Assembly (NCBI RefSeq): GCF_000765905.2
Contig: NZ_JRPL02000020.1
Location: forward strand, 1 to 40,818
Reading direction: 5' to 3'
DNA: 40,818 nucleotides
Source: Helicobacter trogontum
Lineage (GTDB): Bacteria; Campylobacterota; Campylobacteria; Campylobacterales; Helicobacteraceae
A program made the position numbers and the translations under genes. The notes beneath the pieces were generated by a model that was given only the letters and a program-made list of their open reading frames with translations, did not search any database and was not told the origin of the DNA. How positions within the stretch are numbered: the stretch's first letter is position 1; every line of letters begins with the position of its first letter. Below are positions 26,769-35,995 of the stretch, piece by piece.

Positions 26769-26794
26769 TGTTTAGCTCCTTTCCATTTTTAAAC

Positions 26795-27031
26795 TTATAA
26801 CTTTACTGCATGCAGTTCTAATTCATCGTATCTTTCATACAAGTATGGGTGACTAAAAACTCCAAATTTCTCATTAAATACATATATTTGCATTTTACCT
26901 TTTGAATTCAACAATAATGAATGTTTTTTGCCTTTAAGCATAAATTCATCATTCAGTTTTAATTCTTTACCATTTTTATCTTTAAAAACTTTACTTGGTT
27001 CAACGCCATTACATATTTTTATTTTACTCAT
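26795..27031 (-). CDS. Small phage-type protein of unknown function
   Basis: The 78-residue protein has an SH3-like look (KDKNGKELKLNDEFMLKGKK, then a beta-rich QIYVFNEKFGVFSHPY). Its start overlaps the stop of the preceding gene by one base (TAATG), so the two are translationally coupled, and an AAAGGAATT ribosome site lies inside that gene. It is 26 bases upstream of recT. Function unknown. Confidence 0.7.
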   Translation of the reverse strand: MSKIKICNGVEPSKVFKDKNGKELKLNDEFMLKGKKHSLLLNSKGKMQIYVFNEKFGVFSHPYLYERYDELELHAVKL

Positions 27032-27249
27032 TATTTAATTCCTTTCCATTTTCGTTCTTCTTCTGTAAGTTCTAATTTGTCATCTAATTTGTCTATAAGA
27101 GATAAGCATTGATGTCTAAAAGATAAGATAAAAAATGCTTCTTTATCTATTAACGTTTCAAGGTCTATTTCATCAAACATTTCTTCTAGTTGCATCATGC
27201 CTGTACCAACTTCAAGTAATTTACGAGCCATCTTAACACCATTTTTCAT
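27031..27249 (-). CDS. Small phage-type protein of unknown function
   Basis: The 72-residue protein is acidic and helical (LEVGTGMMQLEEMFDEIDLE, then FILSFRHQCLSLIDKLDDKL). It is the first gene of a three-gene unit ending in recT; the start at 27249 follows AAAGGG. A palindromic site lies just upstream. The family is not recognised. Confidence 0.65.
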   Translation of the reverse strand: MKNGVKMARKLLEVGTGMMQLEEMFDEIDLETLIDKEAFFILSFRHQCLSLIDKLDDKLELTEEERKWKGIK

Positions 27250-27270
27250 TTATAACCCTTTTTTAGAATT

Positions 27271-27288
27271 TCAAACATTTATGTTTGA
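27271..27288. promoter_or_regulatory. Palindromic operator upstream of the recT operon
   Basis: TCAAACAT and ATGTTTGA form a perfect eight-base inverted repeat around TT, centred 30 bases upstream of the first gene. Such a short perfect dyad at this distance is what a phage repressor or Cro-like protein would bind. No repressor gene remains nearby. Confidence 0.5.
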
Positions 27289-27402
27289 TGTTGTAATTGC
27301 AAGATTTGCTTAGACCCCTTTTAAATCAAAATAACATCTGTAATCTTTATAGCAAAGATTATTAAAATCATCCTGTATCAAAAATACTAAAATCTATTTT
27401 AC

Positions 27403-27555
27403 CTATTCAACAGAACCATCTTTATAACGAGCAACAACGCTAGATTCTACTTTTAGCTCTCTGTTTTGATTATCTAAAACATAATCAAATCTTATGCGTT
27501 GCTGCTTTATAACAGACCAAGAACCGCTACTAAAGATATAAGGATTAGCACATAT
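27403..27555 (-). pseudogene. C-terminal fragment of a lost gene
   Basis: An open frame of 50 codons on the minus strand ends at 27403 and reads like real protein (SGSWSVIKQQRIRFDYVLDN, then VESSVVARYKDGSVE). It has no start codon: a stop (TAA) precedes it immediately. It lies upstream of the recT unit in the same direction, so it is probably the truncated end of another phage gene. The family is not recognised. Confidence 0.5.
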
Positions 27556-27674
27556 TTAAATGTGTGTTTATCTGGTATAACTCTTTGTATACTCTACATT
27601 TTATACTACACTAACTAATTTAAGCCACATTTACAAAGTTTGTAATTTAAAGATATTCTATTTAATGTTGTTTG

Positions 27675-27833
27675 ATGCTTTTTACAACGTATGCGAAAAA
27701 AACATTGTATAAATACGTTTTAGAGTTTTTACCTTTATGGAATCCTTTGGGTGTTTATGATGAGAAAGAATATAAACAAGTTGTTTCAAATAAGCTTTTA
27801 AGTATTTATATTGTTGTTAGAAATATAAAGTAA
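27675..27833 (+). CDS. Possible 52-residue frame, perhaps a remnant
   Basis: Fifty-two codons with natural composition (LEFLPLWNPLGVYDEKEYKQ). No ribosome site is obvious at the ATG. It may be the end of a broken gene at the edge of the phage remnant. Unrecognised. Confidence 0.25.
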   Translation: MLFTTYAKKTLYKYVLEFLPLWNPLGVYDEKEYKQVVSNKLLSIYIVVRNIK

Positions 27834-28854
27834 ATTCTAAAATAATTCTTCAGATGTTTTTATATAAAGCATGCATAAAATTATATTATTTTATATTTGT
27901 GTCGAGCGTCTAAGCTTCAAAGCTGCATATGTCGTCCTTGTTATTGCGATGTGTGTCTTTAACAGCTTGATACAAAAAAAATGACTTAAATGTTTTTATT
28001 TGTTAGGGTTTAAGAGTATAAGCAAGAATGAGACTGTGAATGCTAAGATAATAAACAAAAATATAAGTGTTATTTGTTTGAAGAAATTTGCTATCCTCCC
28101 TTTCAAGAATAATTGCCTTGTAGATATACATGATTGTTGCAATTTGAGCCAGTCTTATATTGCTATATTGTTTATTATTAATGAAGTTTGTCACCACATA
28201 TACAATGAGGTGACACAAACACTCTCTACACCACATTCTACTCATAATAGTAATGTGGTGATCTGTCGTGCAATCTGTTTGCTCGGAATATTCCATCTTG
28301 TCTTTTTATTTTATTTTCTGTCAATTCTAAATATTACTACGCTTAGCACGTATAGTGCCCAAAAACTTGCCTATGCAATGCATTTTTAAGTAAATCAATA
28401 TAATAATATCAAACTTTTAAAATATACCTGCAAGTTGAAGTCCTGTAAATGCGGCTTTAATATAATATATATAATTTGCAATTTTTATACCTCCTTTTTC
28501 AATATTGCCATGTGTAATTTTGTAAAGCACTAGATGGATTATACTGGATTATACAGGAAATAGTAGCAACTTAACAAGGTATCAAATGAAAATGCAAATA
28601 GGATTATAAAATGTTTAAAACTATATGAATTTCTATTTTCTGTATTACATATAAAGGCTCTTGCCTTATTGACATTATCGACTGCTTGAATGAATTGAAG
28701 CTTGTTATTTTATTGTTTCTTATGCCTGTGTATTTTATAATAAATGCAATACTTTCAAGGAATTGATGAATTGATTATAATCGTAGGATACATAGCAATT
28801 TTAGTGTTATGTGCAAATCACTTATAGATTGTAAGCATGTCGCAAGGAGCTTTT
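27834..28854. other. Intergenic stretch before sdaA
   Basis: No gene is convincing in these 1,021 bases. Opposed frames at 28000-28389 (plus) and 28003-28296 (minus) have no ribosome sites and odd, Cys/His-rich composition. The final 100 bases hold the sdaA ribosome site (CAAGGAG) and probably its promoter. Confidence 0.45.
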
Positions 28855-30213
28855 ATGAGTAATTTAAATATCTTTAAAATCGGTGTAGGACCATCATCAT
28901 CGCATACGTTGGGTCCATTGATAGCAGGGAATCTTTTCTGTAAGCAAATAGATTCTATACTACAAAAAATAGAACGTATTGAGATAACTCTTTATGGTTC
29001 TCTATCGCTCACAGGTAAAGGGCATTTGACTGATAAAGCTGTGATTTGGGGGTTAAATAATGTCGAGCCGCGTTTTTTGGATGCAAACCTACAGATGGAA
29101 ATAAACAAGAAAGCATTTGATAAAAATATACTAAATCTTTGTGGTAAGAGAGAAATTCCATTTTACTACCAAAAAGACATAATCTTTTCTGATATCTTTT
29201 TGGATTTACATGAAAATGGTATGTGCATCAAAGCTTTTGATGCTAACAACAATAAGCTTACAAGTCAAACTTATTATTCTATTGGTGGTGGTTTTGTAAA
29301 GACTGAAGAGGAACTAAAACAAGATGATGTAGAAATAGATTCCAACAATACTCTTATAATAAGCATTGAGAATGCAACAAAAGCATTATATCTGTGCGAT
29401 GAAAAACAAATCAATTTAGCACAACTTTCGCTCATGTATGAATTACAGTTTCACACAGAAGAGTATATAAAAGCATATTGTCTTGAGATTTGGCAGGTTA
29501 TGCAAGAGGTATATCAAAATGGTATCAATCCCGCCCAAGAGTATCTACCTGGAAAATTACAATTACATCGCCGTGCAAAAGGATTGCATAAAAGAGTGAA
29601 AGCCACAACAGATCCTATGGGAATAATTGATTTTATCTCTTTGTATGCAATAGCTATCGCTGAAGAAAATGGTAGTGGAGCAAGGGTTGTAACTGCTCCG
29701 ACCAATGGAGCATGTGCAGTGATACCCGCTGTTATGTTGTATCTTAAGAATCATACAATAGGTTTTGGTGATGATGAGGTAATAAATTTCTTGCTGACTG
29801 CGATGCTTATTGGTTCGTTTTATAAGAAGAATGCAAGTATAAGCGGTGCAGAGGCAGGTTGTCAAGCAGAGATAGGATCGGCAAGCTCTATGGCAGCAGC
29901 AGCAATGGCGAGTGTACTTGGTGCAGAAGCAAGGGTTGCATGTAATGCTGCAGAAATGGCAATGGAGCATCATTTGGGTCTTACTTGTGATCCTGTTGGT
30001 GGGCTTGTGCAGATTCCATGTATTGAGAGAAATGCGTTTGGTGCAATCAAGGCGATTTCGGCAGCTCGCATGGCAATGACAAGAAAAAGCATACCAGTTG
30101 TAAGTCTTGATGAAGTTATCAAAACAATGTATCAAACAGGCAAAGATATGAATGCAAAGTATAGAGAGACTTCACTTGGTGGTTTGGCAAAAACTCTCTC
30201 AAGTGTGTGTTAG
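28855..30213 (+). CDS. sdaA: L-serine ammonia-lyase (serine deaminase), iron-sulfur type
   Basis: SdaA converts L-serine to pyruvate and ammonia with a [4Fe-4S] cluster; serine is a main carbon source for many Campylobacterota. I chose the ATG at 28855, after CAAGGAG, giving 452 residues. The beta domain begins VGPSSSHTLGP; the alpha domain has TAPTNGACAVIPAVM. Cluster cysteines are Cys336, Cys378 and Cys389, with the same 42- and 11-residue spacing as in the Legionella enzyme, and the last residue is Cys452, matching the terminal Cys that plugs the active site there. It appears monocistronic; no serine transporter is adjacent. Confidence 0.96.
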   Translation: MSNLNIFKIGVGPSSSHTLGPLIAGNLFCKQIDSILQKIERIEITLYGSLSLTGKGHLTDKAVIWGLNNVEPRFLDANLQMEINKKAFDKNILNLCGKREIPFYYQKDIIFSDIFLDLHENGMCIKAFDANNNKLTSQTYYSIGGGFVKTEEELKQDDVEIDSNNTLIISIENATKALYLCDEKQINLAQLSLMYELQFHTEEYIKAYCLEIWQVMQEVYQNGINPAQEYLPGKLQLHRRAKGLHKRVKATTDPMGIIDFISLYAIAIAEENGSGARVVTAPTNGACAVIPAVMLYLKNHTIGFGDDEVINFLLTAMLIGSFYKKNASISGAEAGCQAEIGSASSMAAAAMASVLGAEARVACNAAEMAMEHHLGLTCDPVGGLVQIPCIERNAFGAIKAISAARMAMTRKSIPVVSLDEVIKTMYQTGKDMNAKYRETSLGGLAKTLSSVC

Positions 30214-31477
30214 TAAATCTGTTTATTACATATTTAGCCAACATATTTGGGTTTCTAGACATGTGTGTGCTGTAATCTCTTGCTGTAGTTATGAAAACCA
30301 TGCAATCAGCCATACATAATTTATGTGGATATTAGAAATACTTTTATGTCTCATAAAGTAAGAAATGTGATGAGAATACAAGAGATTATTTATATTTTAA
30401 CTCGTTAGGATTTGTTTAAAACAATAAATTTTATATAGAGATTGGGTTTATAATTTTGGTCTCTACAAGAATTGTAATAGCACACAGTATTTTTTATATG
30501 GAGAAATTGGTTGTAGTTTGCATGAATATGCCATTTTTATTTTTAGCATAAGAGATAAATAGTTATGAAAACAAGAAGAATGCTATTTTATATGCAATTC
30601 TTATTTTACTTTAAAGCTTGCTATTGACTAGATAAAACCTTACTTATTTGCCCTTATAGAAAATTTAATGGAGAGAAAATAACTATGCGAGTCTCGCATG
30701 GAGATATAAAGGGATTAAATGAATGAGGATTTTAAAACCTATAGATTCTTGATTATCGCATATGGATAATAAAACACTGCTCTAACCTTGTAAGCTTGCT
30801 GCATAAATTTTCTCTTTTCTAAAGTAAAAATCTATCAAAGATCTTTAAGCATTGTAGTGTAAATATATGCAAGTATAAGTTAATATTTTCTTGCAATAAA
30901 TATTTGAAAACTTCATTTTTCTAGCTCTATATCATAGTAATATTGCAATAATATTTTGTGATAGCCAATAATTTAATCAAGAAATGCTTGATATTGTCAA
31001 TTTTCTCCCACTCCTCTTACTTTCTCTTTTAGCTAGTCTTGTTGTGAAAAAACTAAATTGATGTTAACATCCTTATTCTAAACATATTTGAGAATCTGTT
31101 CTAGGCAGACTTACTTATATTTGTTTTTAAAATACAACTTTATAGCATACTTGATACAACCGAGTAGAAGTGATATTTTGTTTTTATTTATCAATAAATA
31201 TTAATCCATCATACATCTTGTCACAAAACATTCTATGTGCCTTTCAAAAATGATTATCCTTTTTTCATTTTTAAAGCTTACTTGTATGCAATCCTATCAA
31301 GTCATCAACCATTAATATTAACACGCCAATCAAGCTATGTAATATCGCAAATTTAATATTTTCGCTTTTATTAGCTTTGCAAATGCATTACTCTGCGTAT
31401 TCATACTCTTTTAACCCAATAAAGATAGCATTTAAGCCATCTCTTGTGTGATAGATCAAGTGTTTTACATAGCTGCA
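30214..31477. other. Long intergenic stretch without a supported gene
   Basis: These 1,264 bases lie between convergent sdaA and metQ. I see only short broken frames on both strands and no RNA gene or clear repeat. The stretch is unusually long for a compact Helicobacter genome. Confidence 0.5.
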
Positions 31478-32263
31478 TTAAAATGCAGGGACAACCTCAC
31501 CTTTATAAGTATCCTCGATAAATTTCTTTACTTCAGGACTTTGCAATGCTTTTTTCAATTCTATGATATCTGGCTTATTTTCATCACCTGCACGTACTAC
31601 AAGGATATTAGCATAAGGTGAACGAGCATCTTCAACCGCAATTGTATCCTTATTAGATAAGCCATTTTGCATCGCAAAATTGCCATTAATTACTGCAAAA
31701 GCTACATCATCAAGCATTTTAGGTAGTAAGGCTGCATCCGCAGTCATAATTTTCAATTTCTTTGGATTTTTTTTGATATCTCGCAATGTTGCTGTCAGAT
31801 TCTTAGGATCTTTAAGTGTAATAACGCCATTATTATGCAAAAGTATCAGTGCTCTTGCTCCATTTGTAGGATCAGATGGGATGGCAATCTTTGCACCACT
31901 TTGTAGTTCATCAAGTTTTTTGAGCTTTTTTGAATATATACCAAGTGGTTCCACATGCACTTGTGCAACACTTACTAGATTGAGATTTTTATCTTTGTTG
32001 ATCTTTTGAAGATAGGGTAAATGTTGCATAAAATTTGCATCTAAAGATTTATCTGCAAGGGCTAGATTTGGTGTTACATAATCTGTAAATTCCACAATTT
32101 TTAGTTGAACTCCCTTTTTATCCAACATAGGGACAATTGATTTTAAAATCGCTGCGTGTGGCACAGGTGTAGCACCAACTTTTACCTCTCCTGCAAACGC
32201 GACTTGTAACGAGCCTAATGCTAAACTCGCAACTAATATGCTTGTGCTTACAAATTTTTTCAT
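31478..32263 (-). CDS. metQ: MetQ/NlpA-family substrate-binding protein
   Basis: The 261-residue periplasmic protein captures methionine (or a related amino acid) for an ABC importer. It has a standard signal peptide (STSILVASLALGSLQVAFAG) and no lipobox cysteine, unlike most MetQ lipoproteins. Family motifs are VGATPVPHAAILKSIVP, YVTPNLALADKSLDANFMQH, and IAIPSDPTNGARALILL. The start follows AAGGAGCAATT. No ATPase (metN) or permease (metI) is adjacent, so it must work with components encoded elsewhere. Confidence 0.92.
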   Translation of the reverse strand: MKKFVSTSILVASLALGSLQVAFAGEVKVGATPVPHAAILKSIVPMLDKKGVQLKIVEFTDYVTPNLALADKSLDANFMQHLPYLQKINKDKNLNLVSVAQVHVEPLGIYSKKLKKLDELQSGAKIAIPSDPTNGARALILLHNNGVITLKDPKNLTATLRDIKKNPKKLKIMTADAALLPKMLDDVAFAVINGNFAMQNGLSNKDTIAVEDARSPYANILVVRAGDENKPDIIELKKALQSPEVKKFIEDTYKGEVVPAF

Positions 32264-32444
32264 AATTGCTCCTTCAAAATAAGTTAAGCATATATTCTAG
32301 CACAAAAACTATAATTTCTCTCATGCAAGATCCACAAATATCACCTTATGTTTGACAATATTATACATAGATTTATGGGTAGTAAAATGCTAAATGAAGA
32401 TCGCGGCTTATTATATGATTATGTAAATTTATACCACCATGCTA

Positions 32445-32762
32445 TTATGATAAGTTTGTGTGCAGCCATGCATTATACGCATCTTCTGCTTTTGCCTCAA
32501 AGAATACAATCTCTGGCACCTCATAGCTATGATATGTGTGGATTAAAGATTCTATAGCCTTATAATGTTTAGGTAAGGTTTTTAAAATTATCAAGTACTC
32601 CTTGTCTTTGCAAAGTTTGCTTTTGCCCTTAGAATCTTTCCAAATGTAATGACTTTTTATCTTACAATATTGTGCACATGCAATGAGGTGAGATTTTAAT
32701 AAAAGCTTAATGAGTGTTTTTGCTTCTTTTTTTGTGGGTGTTGTGGTGTGAATGATTAACAT
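32445..32762 (-). CDS. cutA: CutA-like divalent cation tolerance protein
   Basis: The 105-residue protein fits the trimeric, PII-like CutA fold: IIHTTTPTKKEAKTLIKLLL, LIACAQ, SHYIWKDSKGK, EYLIILKT, and the family signature HSYEVPEI. It ends WLHTNLS. CutA was linked to copper tolerance, but its role is still unclear. It stands apart from its neighbours and appears monocistronic. Confidence 0.92.
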   Translation of the reverse strand: MLIIHTTTPTKKEAKTLIKLLLKSHLIACAQYCKIKSHYIWKDSKGKSKLCKDKEYLIILKTLPKHYKAIESLIHTYHSYEVPEIVFFEAKAEDAYNAWLHTNLS

Positions 32763-32905
32763 AAGTTTCCTTTAAGATACAATTTAGACTTATTTAATAT
32801 GCAATATAGGTTATTAACTAGCTTTTTGTAAGCACTTAATAGATTATTAGATTGTAAAATCACATTTTACAACATCTATTAATATCACTAATATCACAAC
32901 AGAAT

Positions 32906-34093
32906 CTATTCTCTAAAAATTGTGCCATCTAAAATAGCCTTTAAGGTCTTATATGAGGTAAATGTTACCGCAAAAAATGCCATCATAAATCCTAAGATTC
33001 CTAAAACTCCATAAAACCATTTAAAGCCATAATCTACATACAGGACAAAACCCGCTAGGCTAAAAGCACATAGCGGAAATGTAAATGCCCACCATGATGG
33101 TGCAAAGCTAAGTTTTGTAAAAATCTTACCCAAACTCACAAGCAAAAGCACAAAAAACAATGCCACATTAAAAGATATAAGACTTAAGGTGCTATGACTT
33201 TCAAAAAGACAATGAAGATCTATTGTAAAAATACTAGGTGGAGCTATGAAGATAAAAAGTGTGGGGATAAACTTAGAATCGAGACTTTGCTCAAAAATGA
33301 GTCGCTGCATTATCATTGCGCCTAAAATGATCCAAAAAAAGCAACCTACAGAAAAGAAAAAGAGTAGTAAATCTTTTGATGCAAAGATGAGTGAGCCACT
33401 AAGAGGAACTACGAGATTTCCAACAATAGGTATAAACCAGGCAGGAGAAAGCAAAGTGCTTTTCATACTTTCTCTAAACCAAAAGGACATAACATACAAG
33501 CTCAACACAAGTTGCAAAGCACTTGCTATATAAAATAATCCCAAAACTCCATACCAAAATACATCACTTCCAACACCCACATCACCCCAAAATGCCGCAA
33601 TGATGAGCATACTTATGGGAATGCTTGATAGAAAATTAATTTTTACTTGATGTTTCAAATCAGCCTTAAATGAGTTAAAATGAAAAAAAATTTTTGCACC
33701 ATAACACACAAGTAAAAGAGTAAAAACAATCACTGCTAAAACTGCAAAACCATATGCACTCCACCACAGCAATGGTGCGATTATGCTTTGCCATGATGTA
33801 TTTGATTCTAAAGTAGATTCTATGATATTAGCATTTGGTAAGCTGCCAACAATAATACTCATTTTTTTTAATACAAGGCTTAAACTTCCAGTACCCATGA
33901 CTGAAGCAAATAGGGCAACTGGGAAATTCGCAAGTTTAGATTCTGTAGAATTAGATTGTGTAGATATAGGATCAATTGGTTTGGAATCTGTTTTTTGAGA
34001 TTCCATTGTGTATGTTTGTATCAAATGTGAATGAATTTCTACATCGATCTTAGACTCTGCGTTTTGTGGGTTCGCATTCCTAGTTTTTTGCAT
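32906..34093 (-). CDS. SLAC1/TehA-type anion channel or transporter
   Basis: The 395-residue protein has ten hydrophobic segments and the start of a TehA/SLAC1 domain (FPVALFASVMGTGSLSLVLK) after a polar N-terminal tail of about 70 residues rich in Ser, Thr and Asn. The family (TDT) includes the TehA channel, plant SLAC1 anion channels and sulfite or dicarboxylate exporters. It begins two bases after the cytochrome b gene, as the last gene of the Fe-S/cytochrome b operon. An anion made or used by the redox pair is a natural substrate. Substrate unknown. Confidence 0.85.
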   Translation of the reverse strand: MQKTRNANPQNAESKIDVEIHSHLIQTYTMESQKTDSKPIDPISTQSNSTESKLANFPVALFASVMGTGSLSLVLKKMSIIVGSLPNANIIESTLESNTSWQSIIAPLLWWSAYGFAVLAVIVFTLLLVCYGAKIFFHFNSFKADLKHQVKINFLSSIPISMLIIAAFWGDVGVGSDVFWYGVLGLFYIASALQLVLSLYVMSFWFRESMKSTLLSPAWFIPIVGNLVVPLSGSLIFASKDLLLFFFSVGCFFWIILGAMIMQRLIFEQSLDSKFIPTLFIFIAPPSIFTIDLHCLFESHSTLSLISFNVALFFVLLLVSLGKIFTKLSFAPSWWAFTFPLCAFSLAGFVLYVDYGFKWFYGVLGILGFMMAFFAVTFTSYKTLKAILDGTIFRE

Positions 34094-34095
34094 AG

Positions 34096-34851
34096 CTATT
34101 CCTTATTTTTGTGGATTTTACAATCACTTGTTTTCTCATTTTCTTCTGCCATTTTAACGCCCTCATGCCATAAGCTGTGTCGCTCCATAATATATGTAGA
34201 ATCTACTCTACCGCTAAACATTGCCCTCAAAAGTGGACGATTTGCTTTAAAGATAAAAGCTGCTAAATGTCCGATGATACCAAGAATAATTAAAAACATT
34301 CCAAGGTTATGCAATTGTGCACTCCAGATATACAGACTATCGCTTATATTCCATCCAGCTAAGTTTTTGGCAGTCTTTATAAGACCTGTGACAATTAAAA
34401 GCAAAAGCACAAGTCCTATAAAAAAATATGCTAATCTTTGTTCGGGCAGATATTTCTCACTCTTTGGCTCAACGCCTCCAAAAAGCATAGCCTTAATAAT
34501 CTTTAGGCTTTTCACCCCATCGCCTTTTTTTGGAAAAATATCAAACTCTGCCCTTGCAATATGAAAATACAGATGGAATGCTACAAAAAATATGAGTCCA
34601 AAAGCTCCTACATAATGCAGCATAAGACTTATATGATAATCTCCACTCCATGCCATTAAAGGGAGTTCATTAATCATATAACGCTTTGATACAGGCATTT
34701 GAAAAATCCCACTTGCAATGAGTATAAAGGTGCTAAATGCTACACCCCAATGCACAATGCGATTTTGCAGACTTTGACGCAGTATTGTTGATCTCATAGT
34801 TTTTTTATGTGTGTTACTTGTGTTTATTTGCATAGTAGATTCTGTTTTCAT
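34096..34851 (-). CDS. Di-haem cytochrome b subunit, formate dehydrogenase gamma-like
   Basis: The 251-residue membrane protein has four main hydrophobic helices with histidines placed for two b haems: His34 (RIVHWGVAF), His79, His93/His97 (VAFHLYFHIA), and His181/His195 (QLHNLGMFL, GIIGHLAAF). It resembles the gamma subunit of formate dehydrogenases and hydrogenases, passing electrons between a periplasmic partner and menaquinone. The start follows AAAGGAAAAAC. It is 12 bases after the Fe-S gene and two before the channel gene. No molybdopterin or hydrogenase subunit is present. Confidence 0.9.
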   Translation of the reverse strand: MKTESTMQINTSNTHKKTMRSTILRQSLQNRIVHWGVAFSTFILIASGIFQMPVSKRYMINELPLMAWSGDYHISLMLHYVGAFGLIFFVAFHLYFHIARAEFDIFPKKGDGVKSLKIIKAMLFGGVEPKSEKYLPEQRLAYFFIGLVLLLLIVTGLIKTAKNLAGWNISDSLYIWSAQLHNLGMFLIILGIIGHLAAFIFKANRPLLRAMFSGRVDSTYIMERHSLWHEGVKMAEENEKTSDCKIHKNKE

Positions 34852-34863
34852 TGTTTTTCCTTT

Positions 34864-35910
34864 CTATTTTGTTGTAGTATTTTTTATATTCTTTTTAGAC
34901 TTTGCCACAGCGATTGCCCCAGCCACTACGCCAATAAGTGGTGCGGCTAACACACCTTTAATAAGGGCAGAATCTTCACTCACAAAGTTTTTTACCACCA
35001 CATTCATATGTGGTCGTCCCATTTTTTGACTTTTGGAATCTAACACACCAGATTCCTTACCATATTTTTTAGCAATGGCTTCATCAATCTTTGCAAAATC
35101 TACAGAGGAGATATAAAATGTGCTTGTGCCGCCATTTTGTGTGTCTCCATAAATGAATTTACCTTCCTTTTTCGCCTCTTCTACAAGAGCTAGAATCTTA
35201 GCCTTATCATCAAAGATAATAGCATCTTTAGGACATTGTGTTTCACAGGCAGGCTTTTTGCTTTCTGCTAGTAAATCCGCACACATATCGCATTTAAACA
35301 TTGATCCACCACCAGCAAGTTTTGGAGCGATTTTAAGATAGATACCAACTCCAGCTTGCCTTTGTGGAATCCCCCAAGGACAGACATCACGGCACTTTGC
35401 TCCACCAAAACAATAGTGCTCATCAATATTTACAGCATTATTATCATCTTTGCCAATGATTCCAAATGGGCAAATCTTTTGACAGGTAGGATCATCGCAA
35501 TGCATACAACGACGTGGGACAAAAACTTTTTTAGAATCTACCTCTACCTCTTCTACAAAGGTCCAGTTATATGGACTTAGGCGTGATATATCGTCTCGAT
35601 TTTTAGAATAGTCTTCATAAATTTTACGCGGGAAATATTGCGGAATGTCTTTTATCGGCTCGGGGAATCTAGGGGCATTTTTCTCTTTACACGCATTCAC
35701 GCATTGTGGCATTTCATAGCCCTTGCAGCCATCGCATTTATCAAGGTTTATAATACTTGCCTTGCCTTTTGTTTTGCTAAACTCACTTGAATCTATAAGC
35801 GACCTTTTCTCTTTTTTGCCATCTTTTGTAGAATCGCTAGATTCAGCATTTGCTCCAGCCACTAGCATAGGGGTGAGTGCCAGGGATTTTAAAAAGTTGC
35901 GTCTTTGCAT
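34864..35910 (-). CDS. Tat-exported 4Fe-4S protein, FdhB/HybA-like
   Basis: The 348-residue protein has a twin-arginine signal (MQRRNFLKSLALTPMLVAGA), 15 cysteines in cluster motifs, and a hydrophobic C-terminal anchor (GVLAAPLIGVVAGAIAVA). Cluster groups are C59-C62-C70-C74, C135-C138-C143-C147, C167-C173-C177 and C207-C210-C222-C226. The third group lacks one Cys (CFGGAKC instead of CxxCxxC). It resembles the electron-transfer subunits of formate dehydrogenase and hydrogenase, and is the first gene of an operon with cytochrome b and a SLAC1-type channel. No catalytic subunit is present. Confidence 0.9.
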   Translation of the reverse strand: MQRRNFLKSLALTPMLVAGANAESSDSTKDGKKEKRSLIDSSEFSKTKGKASIINLDKCDGCKGYEMPQCVNACKEKNAPRFPEPIKDIPQYFPRKIYEDYSKNRDDISRLSPYNWTFVEEVEVDSKKVFVPRRCMHCDDPTCQKICPFGIIGKDDNNAVNIDEHYCFGGAKCRDVCPWGIPQRQAGVGIYLKIAPKLAGGGSMFKCDMCADLLAESKKPACETQCPKDAIIFDDKAKILALVEEAKKEGKFIYGDTQNGGTSTFYISSVDFAKIDEAIAKKYGKESGVLDSKSQKMGRPHMNVVVKNFVSEDSALIKGVLAAPLIGVVAGAIAVAKSKKNIKNTTTK

Positions 35911-35913
35911 TGA

Positions 35914-35995
35914 ACTAACCTTTTTGAGATATAATTTCCTAGCATTGTATGCAAGTTTGAACGCTTTGTGTGTAACTTTATCACAAAAGGGAAAT
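35914..35995 (+). repeat. Left flank of the restriction gene, matching the right flank
   Basis: ACTAACCTTTTTGAGATATA at 35914 and TTTATCACAAAAGGGAAAT at 35977 recur as one compact block upstream of the Crp/Fnr regulator (38742-38791). Here the two parts are separated by about 40 extra bases. On the minus strand the first part contains the ribosome site of the Fe-S gene. Confidence 0.6.

Noticed and set aside
21506-27555. Prophage integrated at the tRNA genes
   Set aside because: recT lies 4 kb from the tRNAs with pst genes between; no integrase and no duplicated tRNA end was seen.
28000-28389. Opposed frames of 129 (plus) and 97 (minus) codons before sdaA
   Set aside because: They overlap each other, lack ribosome sites and are rich in rare Cys/His runs; nothing marks either as real.
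31390-31480. In-frame extension after the metQ stop (about 29 codons, with HTRDGLNAIFIGLKEYEYAE)
   Set aside because: The normal MetQ C-terminus ends at VVPAF, so the stop is genuine and read-through is unlikely; the extra frame may be chance.
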